This document shows positions 1 to 8,060 of a stretch of 64,000 nucleotides of DNA, piece by piece (within the stretch, counting starts at the first letter, position 1; each line of letters begins with the position of its first letter). Both the position numbers and the translations under genes were made by a program. The stretch covers positions 3,723,828-3,787,827 of the forward strand of contig NZ_LWLP01000001.1 in the NCBI RefSeq assembly GCF_001641125.1, written 5' to 3'. The stretch is from Arthrobacter sp. OY3WO11. GTDB lineage: Bacteria; Actinomycetota; Actinomycetes; Actinomycetales; Micrococcaceae. A model generated the notes under the pieces. The model saw nothing but the letters and a program-made list of their open reading frames with translations. It did not search any database and was not told where the DNA came from.

Positions 1-441
1 GACTTCCAGGTCGGGTTCGAAAAGGACACTGGCCAGCAGCACGCCGTCCACCTGCCTGGCGGCGAGGTTGCGGATATTGCGCCGCTCCTTGGCCAGGTTT
101 CCGTCCGAGTTGCCCAGCACCAGTGCGTATCCCAGGGCGGCGGCGGCGTCCTCGACGGCGTGGGAGAACAGGGCGAAGAACGGGTTGGAGATATCCGGGA
201 CCACGAGGCCCAGCGTCTCGCTGGAGCCCAGTTTGAGCGCCCGGGCCGCAGCATTGGGGCGGTAGCCCAGGACGCGGATGGCGTCCTGCACCTTGGCCTC
301 GGTGGCGGGCGCCACCTTCTTGGGCCCGCCGTTGACAACGTAACTGACGACGGCGGTGCTGACGCCGGCGTACCTCGCCACGTCCTTGCGTGTCACCGGG
401 CCCCGCGAAGCCTGCACTGCCGGAGTAGTCATGCTGTTCAT
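1..441 (-). CDS. LacI-family transcriptional regulator (partial, C-terminus beyond window)
   Basis: Translating from ATG at 441 gives 147 residues with an N-terminal LacI helix-turn-helix (VTRKDVARYAGVST, about residues 16-29), the hinge segment GYRPNAAARAL and the start of the periplasmic-binding-like effector domain (LGLVVPDISNPFF). The rest lies before base 1. The start is one base past the stop of the upstream oxidoreductase gene, so the two are co-transcribed; an in-frame ATG at 432 is an alternative and neither has a clear ribosome site. By position it should repress the divergent galactoside operon through the CG-centred dyads at 1724-1738 and 1800-1817, with an alpha-galactoside or galactose as likely inducer (inference). 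Confidence 0.9.
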   Translation of the reverse strand, partial: MNSMTTPAVQASRGPVTRKDVARYAGVSTAVVSYVVNGGPKKVAPATEAKVQDAIRVLGYRPNAAARALKLGSSETLGLVVPDISNPFFALFSHAVEDAAAALGYALVLGNSDGNLAKERRNIRNLAARQVDGVLLASVLFEPDLEV

Positions 442-442
442 G

Positions 443-1648
443 TTACGTACTGGCACCCGGTGCATCGCCAAAGTCACGGATGGGAAGCCGTTCGCCGTTT
501 TGCAGGGCGGACTGGTGTGCCACGATCCCGGGAAGGGTGAAGCGGGCCGCCACCCAGGCGTTCACCGGAGGCAGGGTGCCATTGTTGACCGCTGTCACGA
601 AGTCGTCCACCAGGAAATGGTGGCTGCCCTCGTGGCCGTTGGGCGCGCCCAGGAACTCCTCCGGCAGCCGCCCGGGATCATGGACCGGGGCCAGGCCGGA
701 GACGAAGGCGTCCCTCAGCTCCGGTGCAACGTTCGCGAGGGAGGGGTCATCGAGGGAGATGCTGGGCCGGGTTTCCATCTGCTCGGAGACGTCATGGACG
801 TTGTGCTTGTCCTGCCATACGGAGACCTTTGCCAGCTGTTCAAAGCTGGCGTCCGTACCGAAGAACCGGAAGCGCGATTCGCGGATGTGTGAGGGGTAGC
901 CAACCCGGCGCATCTCGTTGGTGCGCATCACGCCGCCGTCGTTCAGTTCAAAGAGGGCGGTGGCGTTGGAGAAATCGTTCCCGAACATGCTGACGTCCTT
1001 GTCAAAGACGCCGTCGTTGCGGTCATCCTTGACGCCCACGCAGCTGACGCTCACAGCATGGGCGGGGACGGCACCCAGTACACCTCCCACGGCGTGGGTG
1101 GGGTACAGCATGGGCGGGTAGCTGGCTGTTTCCTTCCACCGCTCCCCTCCGCTGTACTGGTAGGCCTCGTAGAAGCCCAGGTCCATGTCATGGACGTAGT
1201 CGCCTTCGGCGTAGAAGATGCGGCCGAACTTCCCGTCAGCGAGCTGCTTGCGGGCATAAACCGTGGCCGGGTTGTAGTAGCTGGTCTCACCCATCATGTA
1301 CACCAGTCCGGTGTCACGGACGGCCTGGATGATCCGGGCGATTTCCTCCTCTGAGACGGCCATGGGGACGGCTGAGTAGACGTGCTTGCCGGCACGGAGC
1401 GCCCGCTCCACAAGGGGGCCGTGCGTCCAGCGCTGCGTGAAGATGGCCACTGCGTCCACGTCTGAGTCCAGGAGCGCGTCGAAACTGTCTTCCACGCCCG
1501 CAAGGCCGTACCGGGCCACGGCCTCTGCCGCCCGCTCCGGAAGCTCGTCGGCCACATACACCTCGCTGACGCCAGGGTGGAGGTTGAACAGGTGGGCGAA
1601 CTGGCTGCCGAACTGGCCGGCTCCTACTACACCGAGTGAAAACGTCAT
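443..1648 (-). CDS. Gfo/Idh/MocA-family NAD(P)-dependent oxidoreductase
   Basis: 401 residues. The N-terminal Rossmann fold shows GVVGAGQFGSQF, and the C-terminal half is the usual alpha/beta dimerisation domain. These enzymes oxidise or reduce sugars and cyclitols. The place of the family EKP motif (lysine in GKHVxxEKPxA) reads GKHVYSAVPMA here, so the usual catalytic lysine is absent; this subfamily may work differently. The ATG at 1648 is chosen because GGAAGG lies 8 bases upstream and the Rossmann motif follows directly; the open frame extends further 5' but that part reads as non-coding. It shares an operon with the LacI gene and diverges from the importer, so it probably processes an imported galactoside or its product. 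Confidence 0.88.
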   Translation of the reverse strand: MTFSLGVVGAGQFGSQFAHLFNLHPGVSEVYVADELPERAAEAVARYGLAGVEDSFDALLDSDVDAVAIFTQRWTHGPLVERALRAGKHVYSAVPMAVSEEEIARIIQAVRDTGLVYMMGETSYYNPATVYARKQLADGKFGRIFYAEGDYVHDMDLGFYEAYQYSGGERWKETASYPPMLYPTHAVGGVLGAVPAHAVSVSCVGVKDDRNDGVFDKDVSMFGNDFSNATALFELNDGGVMRTNEMRRVGYPSHIRESRFRFFGTDASFEQLAKVSVWQDKHNVHDVSEQMETRPSISLDDPSLANVAPELRDAFVSGLAPVHDPGRLPEEFLGAPNGHEGSHHFLVDDFVTAVNNGTLPPVNAWVAARFTLPGIVAHQSALQNGERLPIRDFGDAPGAST

Positions 1649-1723
1649 TGTTTGCCTTCCGTTGGGCCGGTTTGGGGTCGCCGGGCAAGCGCTGTCCTCC
1701 AGGAACTCCAGTGTTCCACCCGT

Positions 1724-1738
1724 ATCTACTCGAGTCAA
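1724..1738. promoter_or_regulatory. Putative LacI-type operator 1, leftward promoter
   Basis: ATCTACTCGAGTCAA contains the perfect 8-bp dyad ACTCGAGT and shares ATCTACTCG with operator 2. On the minus strand TTGACT (1738-1733) followed after 17 bases by AACACT (1715-1710) could be a promoter for the oxidoreductase-lacI operon, so the operator would overlap its -35 box. Confidence 0.55.
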
Positions 1739-1788
1739 CAGGCCAGCGAATGGATAAAAGGGCTGGATTACAGAGCGAAAGTAATCTC

Positions 1789-1817
1789 TTGCCCTTCCAA
1801 ATCTACTCGTGTAGATT
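1789..1817 (+). promoter_or_regulatory. Importer-operon promoter with embedded LacI-type operator 2
   Basis: TTGCCC (1789-1794), a 17-base spacer and TAGATT (1812-1817) form a sigma70-like promoter. AATCTAC-TCGT-GTAGATT (1800-1817) is a perfect 7-bp inverted repeat with a CG near its centre, as in LacI-family operators, and it covers the spacer and -10 box. Just upstream, GATTAC (1766-1771) and GTAATC (1781-1786) form another short dyad. A repressor bound here would block polymerase. Confidence 0.65.
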
Positions 1818-1861
1818 ACAGCGCAGTTGTTACCCCCATCACAGTCAGGAAAGGGTCGAAG

Positions 1862-2803
1862 ATGACCACCCTTGCCAAACACTCCAGGTCCGCCTCCGCG
1901 GCTTCGGCCTCCCCGAAGCCGCAGGGAAGCCACCGCCGCCTCGGTGACCTCAAGATCGCACTGCTGTTCATCGCACCGGCAATGATCGGGTTCGTCTTTT
2001 TCTACGTCCTGCCCACCGTCCGGGGCATCTACCTCAGCTTCACGGAATACAACATCCTCGGCGACCCGGAATGGGTCGGCATGGACAACTACGTTGCCAT
2101 CGCCGCTGACCCGCTGTTCTGGAACTCGCTGGCCGTCACCGGACAGTACGTGTTCCTCAACATCCTCCTCCAGACGGCCCTCGCCCTGGGCCTGGCCCTC
2201 CTGATGCACAATGTGGCCAAGTCCACCATCATCCGGGGCACCCTGCTCCTGCCGTACCTGATGTCCAACGTCATCGCCGCCCTGCTGTGGTTCTGGATGC
2301 TGGACTACCAGATCGGCGTGGTGAACCAGTTCATCGAGTGGAGCGGGCTGCCCCGCGTCGCGTTCTTCGGCAGCGAGGCGTGGGCCATTCCCACCCAGGC
2401 GCTGATCAATACCTGGCGCCACATGGGCTACACGGCCCTGCTGATCTTCGCCGGGCTCCAGGCCATCCCCAGCCACGTCTACGAAGTGGCCAAACTGGAC
2501 GGCGCGTCAGCGTTCCAGACCTTCCGGAAAATCACCATTCCACTGCTGCGCCCGGTCCTTGTCCTGGTCCTCGTGGTGACCGTCATCGGCTCCTTCCAGG
2601 TCTTCGACACCGTGGCCGTGACCACGGCGGGCGGCCCGGTCAACGCCACCCGCGTCATCCAGTACTACATCTACCAGCGGGCCTTCACCGAGTCGGACTT
2701 CGGCTACGGATCCGCCATCGCCGTCATTCTCTTCCTCATCCTCGCCCTGGTGGCCTTCATCCAGATGAAGTTCCTCAAGGGCAACGAGTCGGACCTGGAC
2801 TAA
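1862..2803 (+). CDS. Sugar ABC transporter permease (MalF/UgpA type)
   Basis: 313 residues with six predicted membrane helices, starting at IALLFIAPAMIGFVFFYVLP, and the inner-membrane ABC importer signature near EVAKLDGASAFQTFRKITIPLLRPV, where the EAA loop contacts the ATPase. The ATG at 1862 has AGGAAAGG upstream; the frame is open further 5' but runs through the promoter. It pairs with the next gene as the membrane channel of a CUT1-type carbohydrate importer. No ATPase gene is in the operon, so a shared MsiK-like ATPase elsewhere is likely, as is usual in actinobacteria. Context suggests alpha-galactosides (raffinose, melibiose) as substrates. Confidence 0.93.
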   Translation: MTTLAKHSRSASAASASPKPQGSHRRLGDLKIALLFIAPAMIGFVFFYVLPTVRGIYLSFTEYNILGDPEWVGMDNYVAIAADPLFWNSLAVTGQYVFLNILLQTALALGLALLMHNVAKSTIIRGTLLLPYLMSNVIAALLWFWMLDYQIGVVNQFIEWSGLPRVAFFGSEAWAIPTQALINTWRHMGYTALLIFAGLQAIPSHVYEVAKLDGASAFQTFRKITIPLLRPVLVLVLVVTVIGSFQVFDTVAVTTAGGPVNATRVIQYYIYQRAFTESDFGYGSAIAVILFLILALVAFIQMKFLKGNESDLD

Positions 2804-2813
2804 GGAGTCCCGC

Positions 2814-3740
2814 ATGAGCACCACCGCACGCCGCGCACCGCTGCCGGCCGCAACCCGCCGCCGTCGTCCTTTCAACGCCCGCCGCGCCGGCGCCTGGGCA
2901 CTCCTCGTCCTGGCCATCGCAGTCTCGGTCCTTCCCTTCCTTTGGGTCCTGCGCACGGCCCTGTCCACCAACAACGCGCTGGCCTCGAACGCCACCAGCC
3001 TGCTGCCGGCGGAGTTCACCCTAGGCGCCTTCAAACGGGTCTTCGGGCTGCAGTCCCCGGCGGAGGCCGTGGCCGAAGGCGGATCCGGCGCCGCCATCGA
3101 CTTCTGGCTCTACCTGCGCAACTCGATCATCTTCTCCTCGATCACCACCGCCGGCGCCGTCTTCTTCAGCGCAATGGCCGCCTACGCCTTCTCCCGGCTG
3201 CGCTGGAAGGGCCGCAACGCCGTCTTCAGCCTGTTCCTCGGCACCATGCTGGTCCCGCCGATCTTCACGGCACTGCCGAACTTCCTGCTCATCAAGAACC
3301 TGGACCTGCTCAACACCATGCTCGGCCTGGTCCTGCCATACGTGTTCATGACCCCCTTCGCCATCTTCTTCCTCCGGCAGTTCTTCCTGAACATGTCACG
3401 CGAGGTGGAGGAGGCGGCCATGCTCGACGGCGCCAAGCACCTGAGGATCTTCTTCCAGATCGTGCTGCCCAACGCCGCAGCCCCCATCGCCACGCTGGCG
3501 CTCCTCACCTTCATCGGCCAGTGGAACGAATACTTCTGGCCCCTGCTGGTGGCGTCGCAGGACGATGTCCGCGTCCTGCAGGTAGGCCTCGGCGTCTTCA
3601 AGTCCCAGTCCCCGCAGGGGGCACCGGACTGGTCCGGGCTGATGGCCGCAACCCTCATCTCGGCCCTCCCGGTACTGATCCTCTTCGCCGCCTTCGGCAA
3701 GAAGATCGTCAACTCCATTGGCTTCTCCGGCATCAAATAA
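2814..3740 (+). CDS. Sugar ABC transporter permease (MalG/UgpE type)
   Basis: 308 residues beginning 10 bases after the first permease gene, with an AAGGAGTCCC ribosome site before the ATG. It has an arginine-rich cytoplasmic N-terminus, six predicted membrane helices and the EAA loop EVEEAAMLDGAKHLRIFFQIV about 90 residues before the end, typical of MalG-type subunits. It should form the heterodimeric channel with the preceding protein and dock the binding protein encoded next. Confidence 0.93.
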   Translation: MSTTARRAPLPAATRRRRPFNARRAGAWALLVLAIAVSVLPFLWVLRTALSTNNALASNATSLLPAEFTLGAFKRVFGLQSPAEAVAEGGSGAAIDFWLYLRNSIIFSSITTAGAVFFSAMAAYAFSRLRWKGRNAVFSLFLGTMLVPPIFTALPNFLLIKNLDLLNTMLGLVLPYVFMTPFAIFFLRQFFLNMSREVEEAAMLDGAKHLRIFFQIVLPNAAAPIATLALLTFIGQWNEYFWPLLVASQDDVRVLQVGLGVFKSQSPQGAPDWSGLMAATLISALPVLILFAAFGKKIVNSIGFSGIK

Positions 3741-3795
3741 GCAATCCCCACCCATCGCATCCCAGCGAACTCCACCCCGAACGGAAAGTAGAACC

Positions 3796-5136
3796 ATGAA
3801 GAAATCCCTCGGCGCCGTTGCCGTCGCCGCAGCTATGGCACTCTCCCTCTCTGCCTGCAGCGGATCCTCCTCCTCCGAAGAAAGCGCCACGGGCGAGATC
3901 AGCTACTGGCTGTGGGACGCCAACCAGCTGCCCGCCTACCAGCAGTGCGCCGACGACTTCGCCCAGGCGAACCCGGACATCACGGTCAAGATCACCCAGC
4001 GCGGCTGGGACGACTACTGGAGCACCCTCACCAACGGCTTTGTTGGCGGCACCGCTCCGGACGTCTTCACCAACCACCTGGGACGCTACGGCGAACTGGC
4101 TGAGAACAAACAGCTCCTGGCCATCGACGAGGCCGTCGAAAAGGACAACATCGATCTCTCCGCCTACAACGAGGGCCTCGCGGACCTCTGGGTGGGCCAG
4201 GACGGCAAGCGCTACGGTCTGCCCAAGGACTGGGACACCATCGGCCTGTTCTACAACAAGGCAATGCTCAGCAGCGCCGGCATCACCGAGGACCAGATGA
4301 AGGACCTCACCTGGAACCCCGAGGACGGCGGCAGCTACGAGAAGGTCATCGCCCACCTGACCGTGGACAAGAACGGCAAGCGCGGCGATGAGCCAGGCTT
4401 CGACAAGAACAACGTGGACGTCTACGGCCTGGGCCTGAACGGCGGCGGCGACTCCTCCGGCCAGACCGAATGGAGCTACCTCACCAACACCACCGGCTGG
4501 TCCCACACGGACAAGAACCCGTGGGGCACCACGTACAACTACGACGATCCCAAATTCCAGGAAAGCATGGACTGGTTCGCGGGGCTGGCGGACAAGGGCT
4601 ACATGCCCAAGCTTGAGACCACCGTCGGCGCGAGCATGGCCGACACCTTCGCTGCCGGCAAGTCCGCCATCAACGCGCACGGCTCCTGGATGATCGGCCA
4701 GTACACCGGCTACAAGGGCATCGAGGTGGGCATCGCCCCCACCCCGGTGGGCCCCGAGGGCGAGCGTGCCTCCATGTTCAACGGCCTGGCGGATTCCATC
4801 TGGGCCGGAACCGAGAAGAAGGACGCCGCCATCAAGTGGGTTGAGTACCTCGCCTCGGCCGACTGCCAGGACGTCGTAGCCTCCCAGGCCGTAGTGTTCC
4901 CCGCACTCAAGGCGTCCTCGGACAAGGCAGCCGTTGCCTTCCAGGCCAAGGGTGTTGACGTCACCGCGTTCACCGAGCACGTCAAGAACAAGACCACGTT
5001 CCTGTACCCCATCACGGACAACACCGCCAAGGTCAAGGGCATCATGGAGCCGGCCATGGACGCCGTCGTCTCCGGCAAGGCACCCGCCAGCTCGCTGACC
5101 CAGGCCAACGAACAGGTCAACGCCCTCTTCAAGTAG
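3796..5136 (+). CDS. Sugar ABC transporter substrate-binding lipoprotein
   Basis: 446 residues. The N-terminus MKKSLGAVAVAAAMALSLSA is a lipoprotein signal followed by cysteine (lipobox LSAC), so the mature protein is anchored to the outer face of the membrane. The body is a solute-binding protein of the CUT1 class (SYWLWDANQLPAYQQCADDF and GTAPDVFTNHLGRYGEL are typical). GGAAAG precedes the ATG at 3796; the longer open frame upstream overlaps the permease end. It supplies ligand to the permease pair and is probably specific for alpha-galactosides, because a GH36 enzyme follows in the same operon. A 15-base tandem duplication spans its stop codon. Confidence 0.93.
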   Translation: MKKSLGAVAVAAAMALSLSACSGSSSSEESATGEISYWLWDANQLPAYQQCADDFAQANPDITVKITQRGWDDYWSTLTNGFVGGTAPDVFTNHLGRYGELAENKQLLAIDEAVEKDNIDLSAYNEGLADLWVGQDGKRYGLPKDWDTIGLFYNKAMLSSAGITEDQMKDLTWNPEDGGSYEKVIAHLTVDKNGKRGDEPGFDKNNVDVYGLGLNGGGDSSGQTEWSYLTNTTGWSHTDKNPWGTTYNYDDPKFQESMDWFAGLADKGYMPKLETTVGASMADTFAAGKSAINAHGSWMIGQYTGYKGIEVGIAPTPVGPEGERASMFNGLADSIWAGTEKKDAAIKWVEYLASADCQDVVASQAVVFPALKASSDKAAVAFQAKGVDVTAFTEHVKNKTTFLYPITDNTAKVKGIMEPAMDAVVSGKAPASSLTQANEQVNALFK

Positions 5137-5157
5137 GCCCTGTTCAAGTAGGCCCTG
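5128..5157 (+). repeat. 15-bp tandem duplication across a stop codon
   Basis: TTCAAGTAGGCCCTG occurs twice in immediate tandem (5128-5142 and 5143-5157). The first copy contains the last sense codons and TAG stop of the binding-protein gene, so a second potential stop lies 15 bases downstream in the same frame. It looks like a replication-slippage duplication. Confidence 0.9.
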
Positions 5158-5193
5158 CCCCAAACCGTGGCTGCGTTTGTGGTCGCAGCCACT

Positions 5194-5239
5194 GGGCTGG
5201 ATGCCGCCGTCCCCTCCTCGCGGCGGCGGCATCCAGCCC
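5194..5239 (+). terminator. Strong intercistronic hairpin
   Basis: GGGCTGGATGCCGCCG (5194-5209) and CGGCGGCATCCAGCCC (5224-5239) form a perfect 16-bp stem with a 14-base loop, between the binding-protein and galactosidase genes. No T-run follows, so it may act less as a terminator than as an RNA-stabilising or partial-termination element that raises binding protein over downstream enzyme, as known for mal and other importer operons (inference). Confidence 0.7.
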
Positions 5240-5315
5240 CCTCCCCTGGCTTGAAGCGAATACGACGCTCCAGCGCCTTCAGACGTACAGCACAACGACG
5301 AAAGAGATTTCCCCT

Positions 5316-7508
5316 ATGGACCCCCTCCACCTCCGTTCCGCCGGGACCAGCCTGGTGATCAGCTTCGACAGCGGAGAGGCCGAGGTGGTCCACTGGGGCG
5401 CAGATCTGGGCGCGGACCTGCCGGACCTGGCCATCCTCACCGCCCCGGTCCCGCACTCCGCCATCGACGCACGCGTCCCCGCAGCCCTCCTCCCCCAGGC
5501 GTCATCCTCCTGGCGCGGCCGGGCTGCCCTGCGCGGCTCCCGGACGGCCGACGGCGTCTCCGGGCTGGATTTCTCGGCCCGCCTCCGCGTTGTGACAGCA
5601 GGCGCCAACGGCGGCTCCGCAGTCATTGTCCAGTCGGACCCGGACGCCGGTCTCACGGTGGAATCCACCCTCACCCTTCACGACGGCGGGCTGCTGGAGA
5701 TGCGGCACACCGTCACCAATGACGGCACCTCGCCGTACCGCCTCGACGAACTGGCGACCGTCCTCCCTGTGGCGCCGGACGCCGTCGAACTCCTTGACCT
5801 CACCGGCCGCTGGTGCCGGGAACGGCACCCGCAGCGCCGCGCCATCCAGCAGGGCACCTGGGTGCGGACAGGCCGGCACGGGCGCACCGGACACGACTCC
5901 TCCCTCCTGTTCGCCGCCGGCACCACCGGTTTCGGCAACCGGCACGGCAAGGTCTGGGCCACCCACCTGGCCTGGAGCGGCAACCACGAACAGTTCGCGG
6001 ACACCATCGGCGACGGCCGGACCATGATCGGCGGCTCAGAACTCCTGGGCCCCGCCGAGGTCATCCTCGAACCCGGCGGCAGCTACACCACACCGGCACT
6101 GTTCGCCGCCTACTCCGACCATGGCCTGGACGGGATCACCGAGGCCTTCTACAGCTGGTTCCGGTCCCGCCCGCACCACGTGCTGCCTGCTGCTTCCACC
6201 GGCCTGCCCGCCGGGAAGCCCCGCCCCGTTGTGCTCAACACCTGGGAGGCCGTGTACTTCGACCACAACCTGGACACGCTGATCGAGCTGGCTGAGTCCG
6301 CTGCCGACCTTGGCGTTGAGCGCTTCGTGCTCGACGACGGCTGGTTCCGCGGCCGCCGGGACGACCACGCCGGCCTCGGCGACTGGTACGTCGACGAGAC
6401 CCTGTGGCCCAGGGGGCTGACCCCGCTGATCGAGGCCGTGACCTCCCGGGGCATGGAGTTCGGGCTCTGGGTGGAGCCGGAAATGGTCAACCTGGATTCC
6501 GATATCGCACGGGCGCACCCGGACTGGATTGTTGGTCCGTCAGCGGTGCAACACAAAGACGGCGGCCGGCTGCCCCTGGAATGGCGGAACCAGCACATCA
6601 TCGACCTGGTCAACCCTGAGGCGTGGCAGTACATCTACAGCCGCATCGACGCGCTCCTGAGCGAGAACAACATCAGCTACCTCAAATGGGACCAGAACCG
6701 GGACCTGCTGGAGCACGGCCATGCCGGACGCTCCTCCGTCCACGAGCAGACCCTCGCCGCGTACAGGCTGTTCGACGAGCTCCGCACGGCCCACCCCGGC
6801 GTCGAGATTGAATCCTGCTCGTCCGGCGGAGCGCGCGTGGACCTGGGCATCCTGGAACGCACCGACCGGATCTGGGGGTCGGACTGCAACGACGCACTGG
6901 AGCGGCAGACCATCCAGCGCTGGACCGGCGCAGTGGTCCCGCCGGAGCTGGTGGGCAGCCACATCGGCCCCACCACCTCGCACACCACCGCCCGCACCCA
7001 CGACCTCTCCTTCCGTGCCATCACCGCGCTGTTCGGCCACTTTGGCATGGAGTGGGACATCCGCGGCGTCCAGGGCAAGGACCGGGAGGAGCTCAAGCGC
7101 TTCATCGCCCTGTTCAAGGAACACCGCGGCCTCCTCCACAGCGGCCGCCGCGTCCACGCGGACGTGGCCGGTGACGCCCTGCTGCTGCACGGCGTCGTCA
7201 CCGATGCACCCGCCAGTGCCGGCACGACGGCGGGCCTGTTCGCCCTGGTCAGCACCCGCACCTCCGCAGCGGAGGAGCCGGGCAGGATCGGCATTCCCGG
7301 GCTGGAGGCGGCGCGCAAGTACCGGGTGGAGGCAGTGTTCCCCACTCCCGAAGATGCCGACTACGGCCACACCTACACGCAGGTGCAGCCGCCGGCGTGG
7401 CTGGCTGACGGGGCAGTGGCCAACGGGCGCTTCCTGGCCGAGGTGGGCCTGCCCATGCCCAACCTCAACCCCGAGCACGCGCTGCTGATGAAGTTCACCG
7501 CCCTCTAG
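5316..7508 (+). CDS. Alpha-galactosidase, glycoside hydrolase family 36
   Basis: 730 residues, the normal length for bacterial GH36, without a signal peptide and so cytoplasmic. It has the N-terminal beta-sandwich, then the (beta/alpha)8 barrel with FVLDDGWFRGRRDD, the nucleophile motif LKWDQNRD (Asp about 459), CSSGGARVDLGIL, and the acid/base region SDCND (residues 522-526). It hydrolyses terminal alpha-1,6-galactose from melibiose, raffinose and related sugars brought in by the preceding importer. It is the last gene of the operon, 179 bases after the binding-protein gene with a strong hairpin between them, and is followed by a 13-bp stem terminator at 7536-7568. Confidence 0.95.
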   Translation: MDPLHLRSAGTSLVISFDSGEAEVVHWGADLGADLPDLAILTAPVPHSAIDARVPAALLPQASSSWRGRAALRGSRTADGVSGLDFSARLRVVTAGANGGSAVIVQSDPDAGLTVESTLTLHDGGLLEMRHTVTNDGTSPYRLDELATVLPVAPDAVELLDLTGRWCRERHPQRRAIQQGTWVRTGRHGRTGHDSSLLFAAGTTGFGNRHGKVWATHLAWSGNHEQFADTIGDGRTMIGGSELLGPAEVILEPGGSYTTPALFAAYSDHGLDGITEAFYSWFRSRPHHVLPAASTGLPAGKPRPVVLNTWEAVYFDHNLDTLIELAESAADLGVERFVLDDGWFRGRRDDHAGLGDWYVDETLWPRGLTPLIEAVTSRGMEFGLWVEPEMVNLDSDIARAHPDWIVGPSAVQHKDGGRLPLEWRNQHIIDLVNPEAWQYIYSRIDALLSENNISYLKWDQNRDLLEHGHAGRSSVHEQTLAAYRLFDELRTAHPGVEIESCSSGGARVDLGILERTDRIWGSDCNDALERQTIQRWTGAVVPPELVGSHIGPTTSHTTARTHDLSFRAITALFGHFGMEWDIRGVQGKDREELKRFIALFKEHRGLLHSGRRVHADVAGDALLLHGVVTDAPASAGTTAGLFALVSTRTSAAEEPGRIGIPGLEAARKYRVEAVFPTPEDADYGHTYTQVQPPAWLADGAVANGRFLAEVGLPMPNLNPEHALLMKFTAL

Positions 7509-7535
7509 GCCCCCAGGCCAGGAGTTCCAGGCAGG

Positions 7536-7568
7536 GGTGCCGCGCATTGCGTAAGAATGCGCGGCACC
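7536..7568 (+). terminator. Terminator hairpin after alpha-galactosidase
   Basis: GGTGCCGCGCATT (7536-7548) and AATGCGCGGCACC (7556-7568) form a perfect 13-bp stem with a 7-base loop. No U-tract follows, which is common in actinobacterial terminators. It separates the galactoside operon from aroQ. Confidence 0.75.
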
Positions 7569-7594
7569 CAGCGCCAGCCGATAGATTGTCATCC

Positions 7595-8056
7595 ATGACT
7601 GACGCCTCCACAGACTCTGCCGCCGGCCGCACCATCCTGGTGATCAACGGGCCAAACCTGAACCTGCTGGGCACTCGGGAACCGGAAAAATATGGCACCG
7701 CAACGTTGGCCGACGTGGAGCAGCTGGCCGCCGCAGCCGCTGAGGCCCACGGCTTCACGGCCGAATGCGTCCAGTCCAACCACGAAGGCGTCCTGCTCGA
7801 CGTCATCCACGCCGCCCGGAGCAACGCCGCGGGCATCGTCATCAATGCGGGCGCTTTTACCCACACCTCCGTGGCCCTCCGGGACGCCCTTGCCGCCGTT
7901 CAGCTTCCCGCCGTCGAGGTTCACATCACCAATGTGCACCAGCGCGAAGAATTCCGGCACCATTCATACCTCTCTCCCGTCTGCTCTGCGGTCATTGTGG
8001 GCGCAGGCGTTGTGGGGTACCGGTTGGCGATTGACTACCTCGCAGAGGTCCTCTAA
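7595..8056 (+). CDS. aroQ: 3-dehydroquinate dehydratase, type II
   Basis: 153 residues, the usual size for type II enzymes. ILVINGPNLNLLGTREPEKYG carries the catalytic tyrosine loop, followed by QSNHEGVLLDVIH, INAGAFTHTSVALRDAL and EVHITNVHQREEFRHHS, which hold the conserved Asn, His and Arg residues. It dehydrates 3-dehydroquinate to 3-dehydroshikimate in the shikimate pathway. ATG 7595 is chosen over the longer frame. No ribosome site is visible, but TAGATT (7582-7587) sits 7 bases before the ATG, so the mRNA is probably leaderless. It ends 4 bases before the convergent protease gene. Confidence 0.95.
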   Translation: MTDASTDSAAGRTILVINGPNLNLLGTREPEKYGTATLADVEQLAAAAAEAHGFTAECVQSNHEGVLLDVIHAARSNAAGIVINAGAFTHTSVALRDALAAVQLPAVEVHITNVHQREEFRHHSYLSPVCSAVIVGAGVVGYRLAIDYLAEVL

Positions 8057-8060
8057 ACCG

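Noticed and set aside
1649..2476. N-terminal extension of the oxidoreductase frame
   Set aside because: The extra 276 codons run antisense through the permease gene and the divergent promoter; the Rossmann motif begins right after ATG 1648, which has a ribosome site.
3733..5295. Minus-strand open frame of 520 codons opposite the binding protein
   Set aside because: Shadow frame of a GC-rich gene; low-complexity Gly/Val/Asp composition and no start context.
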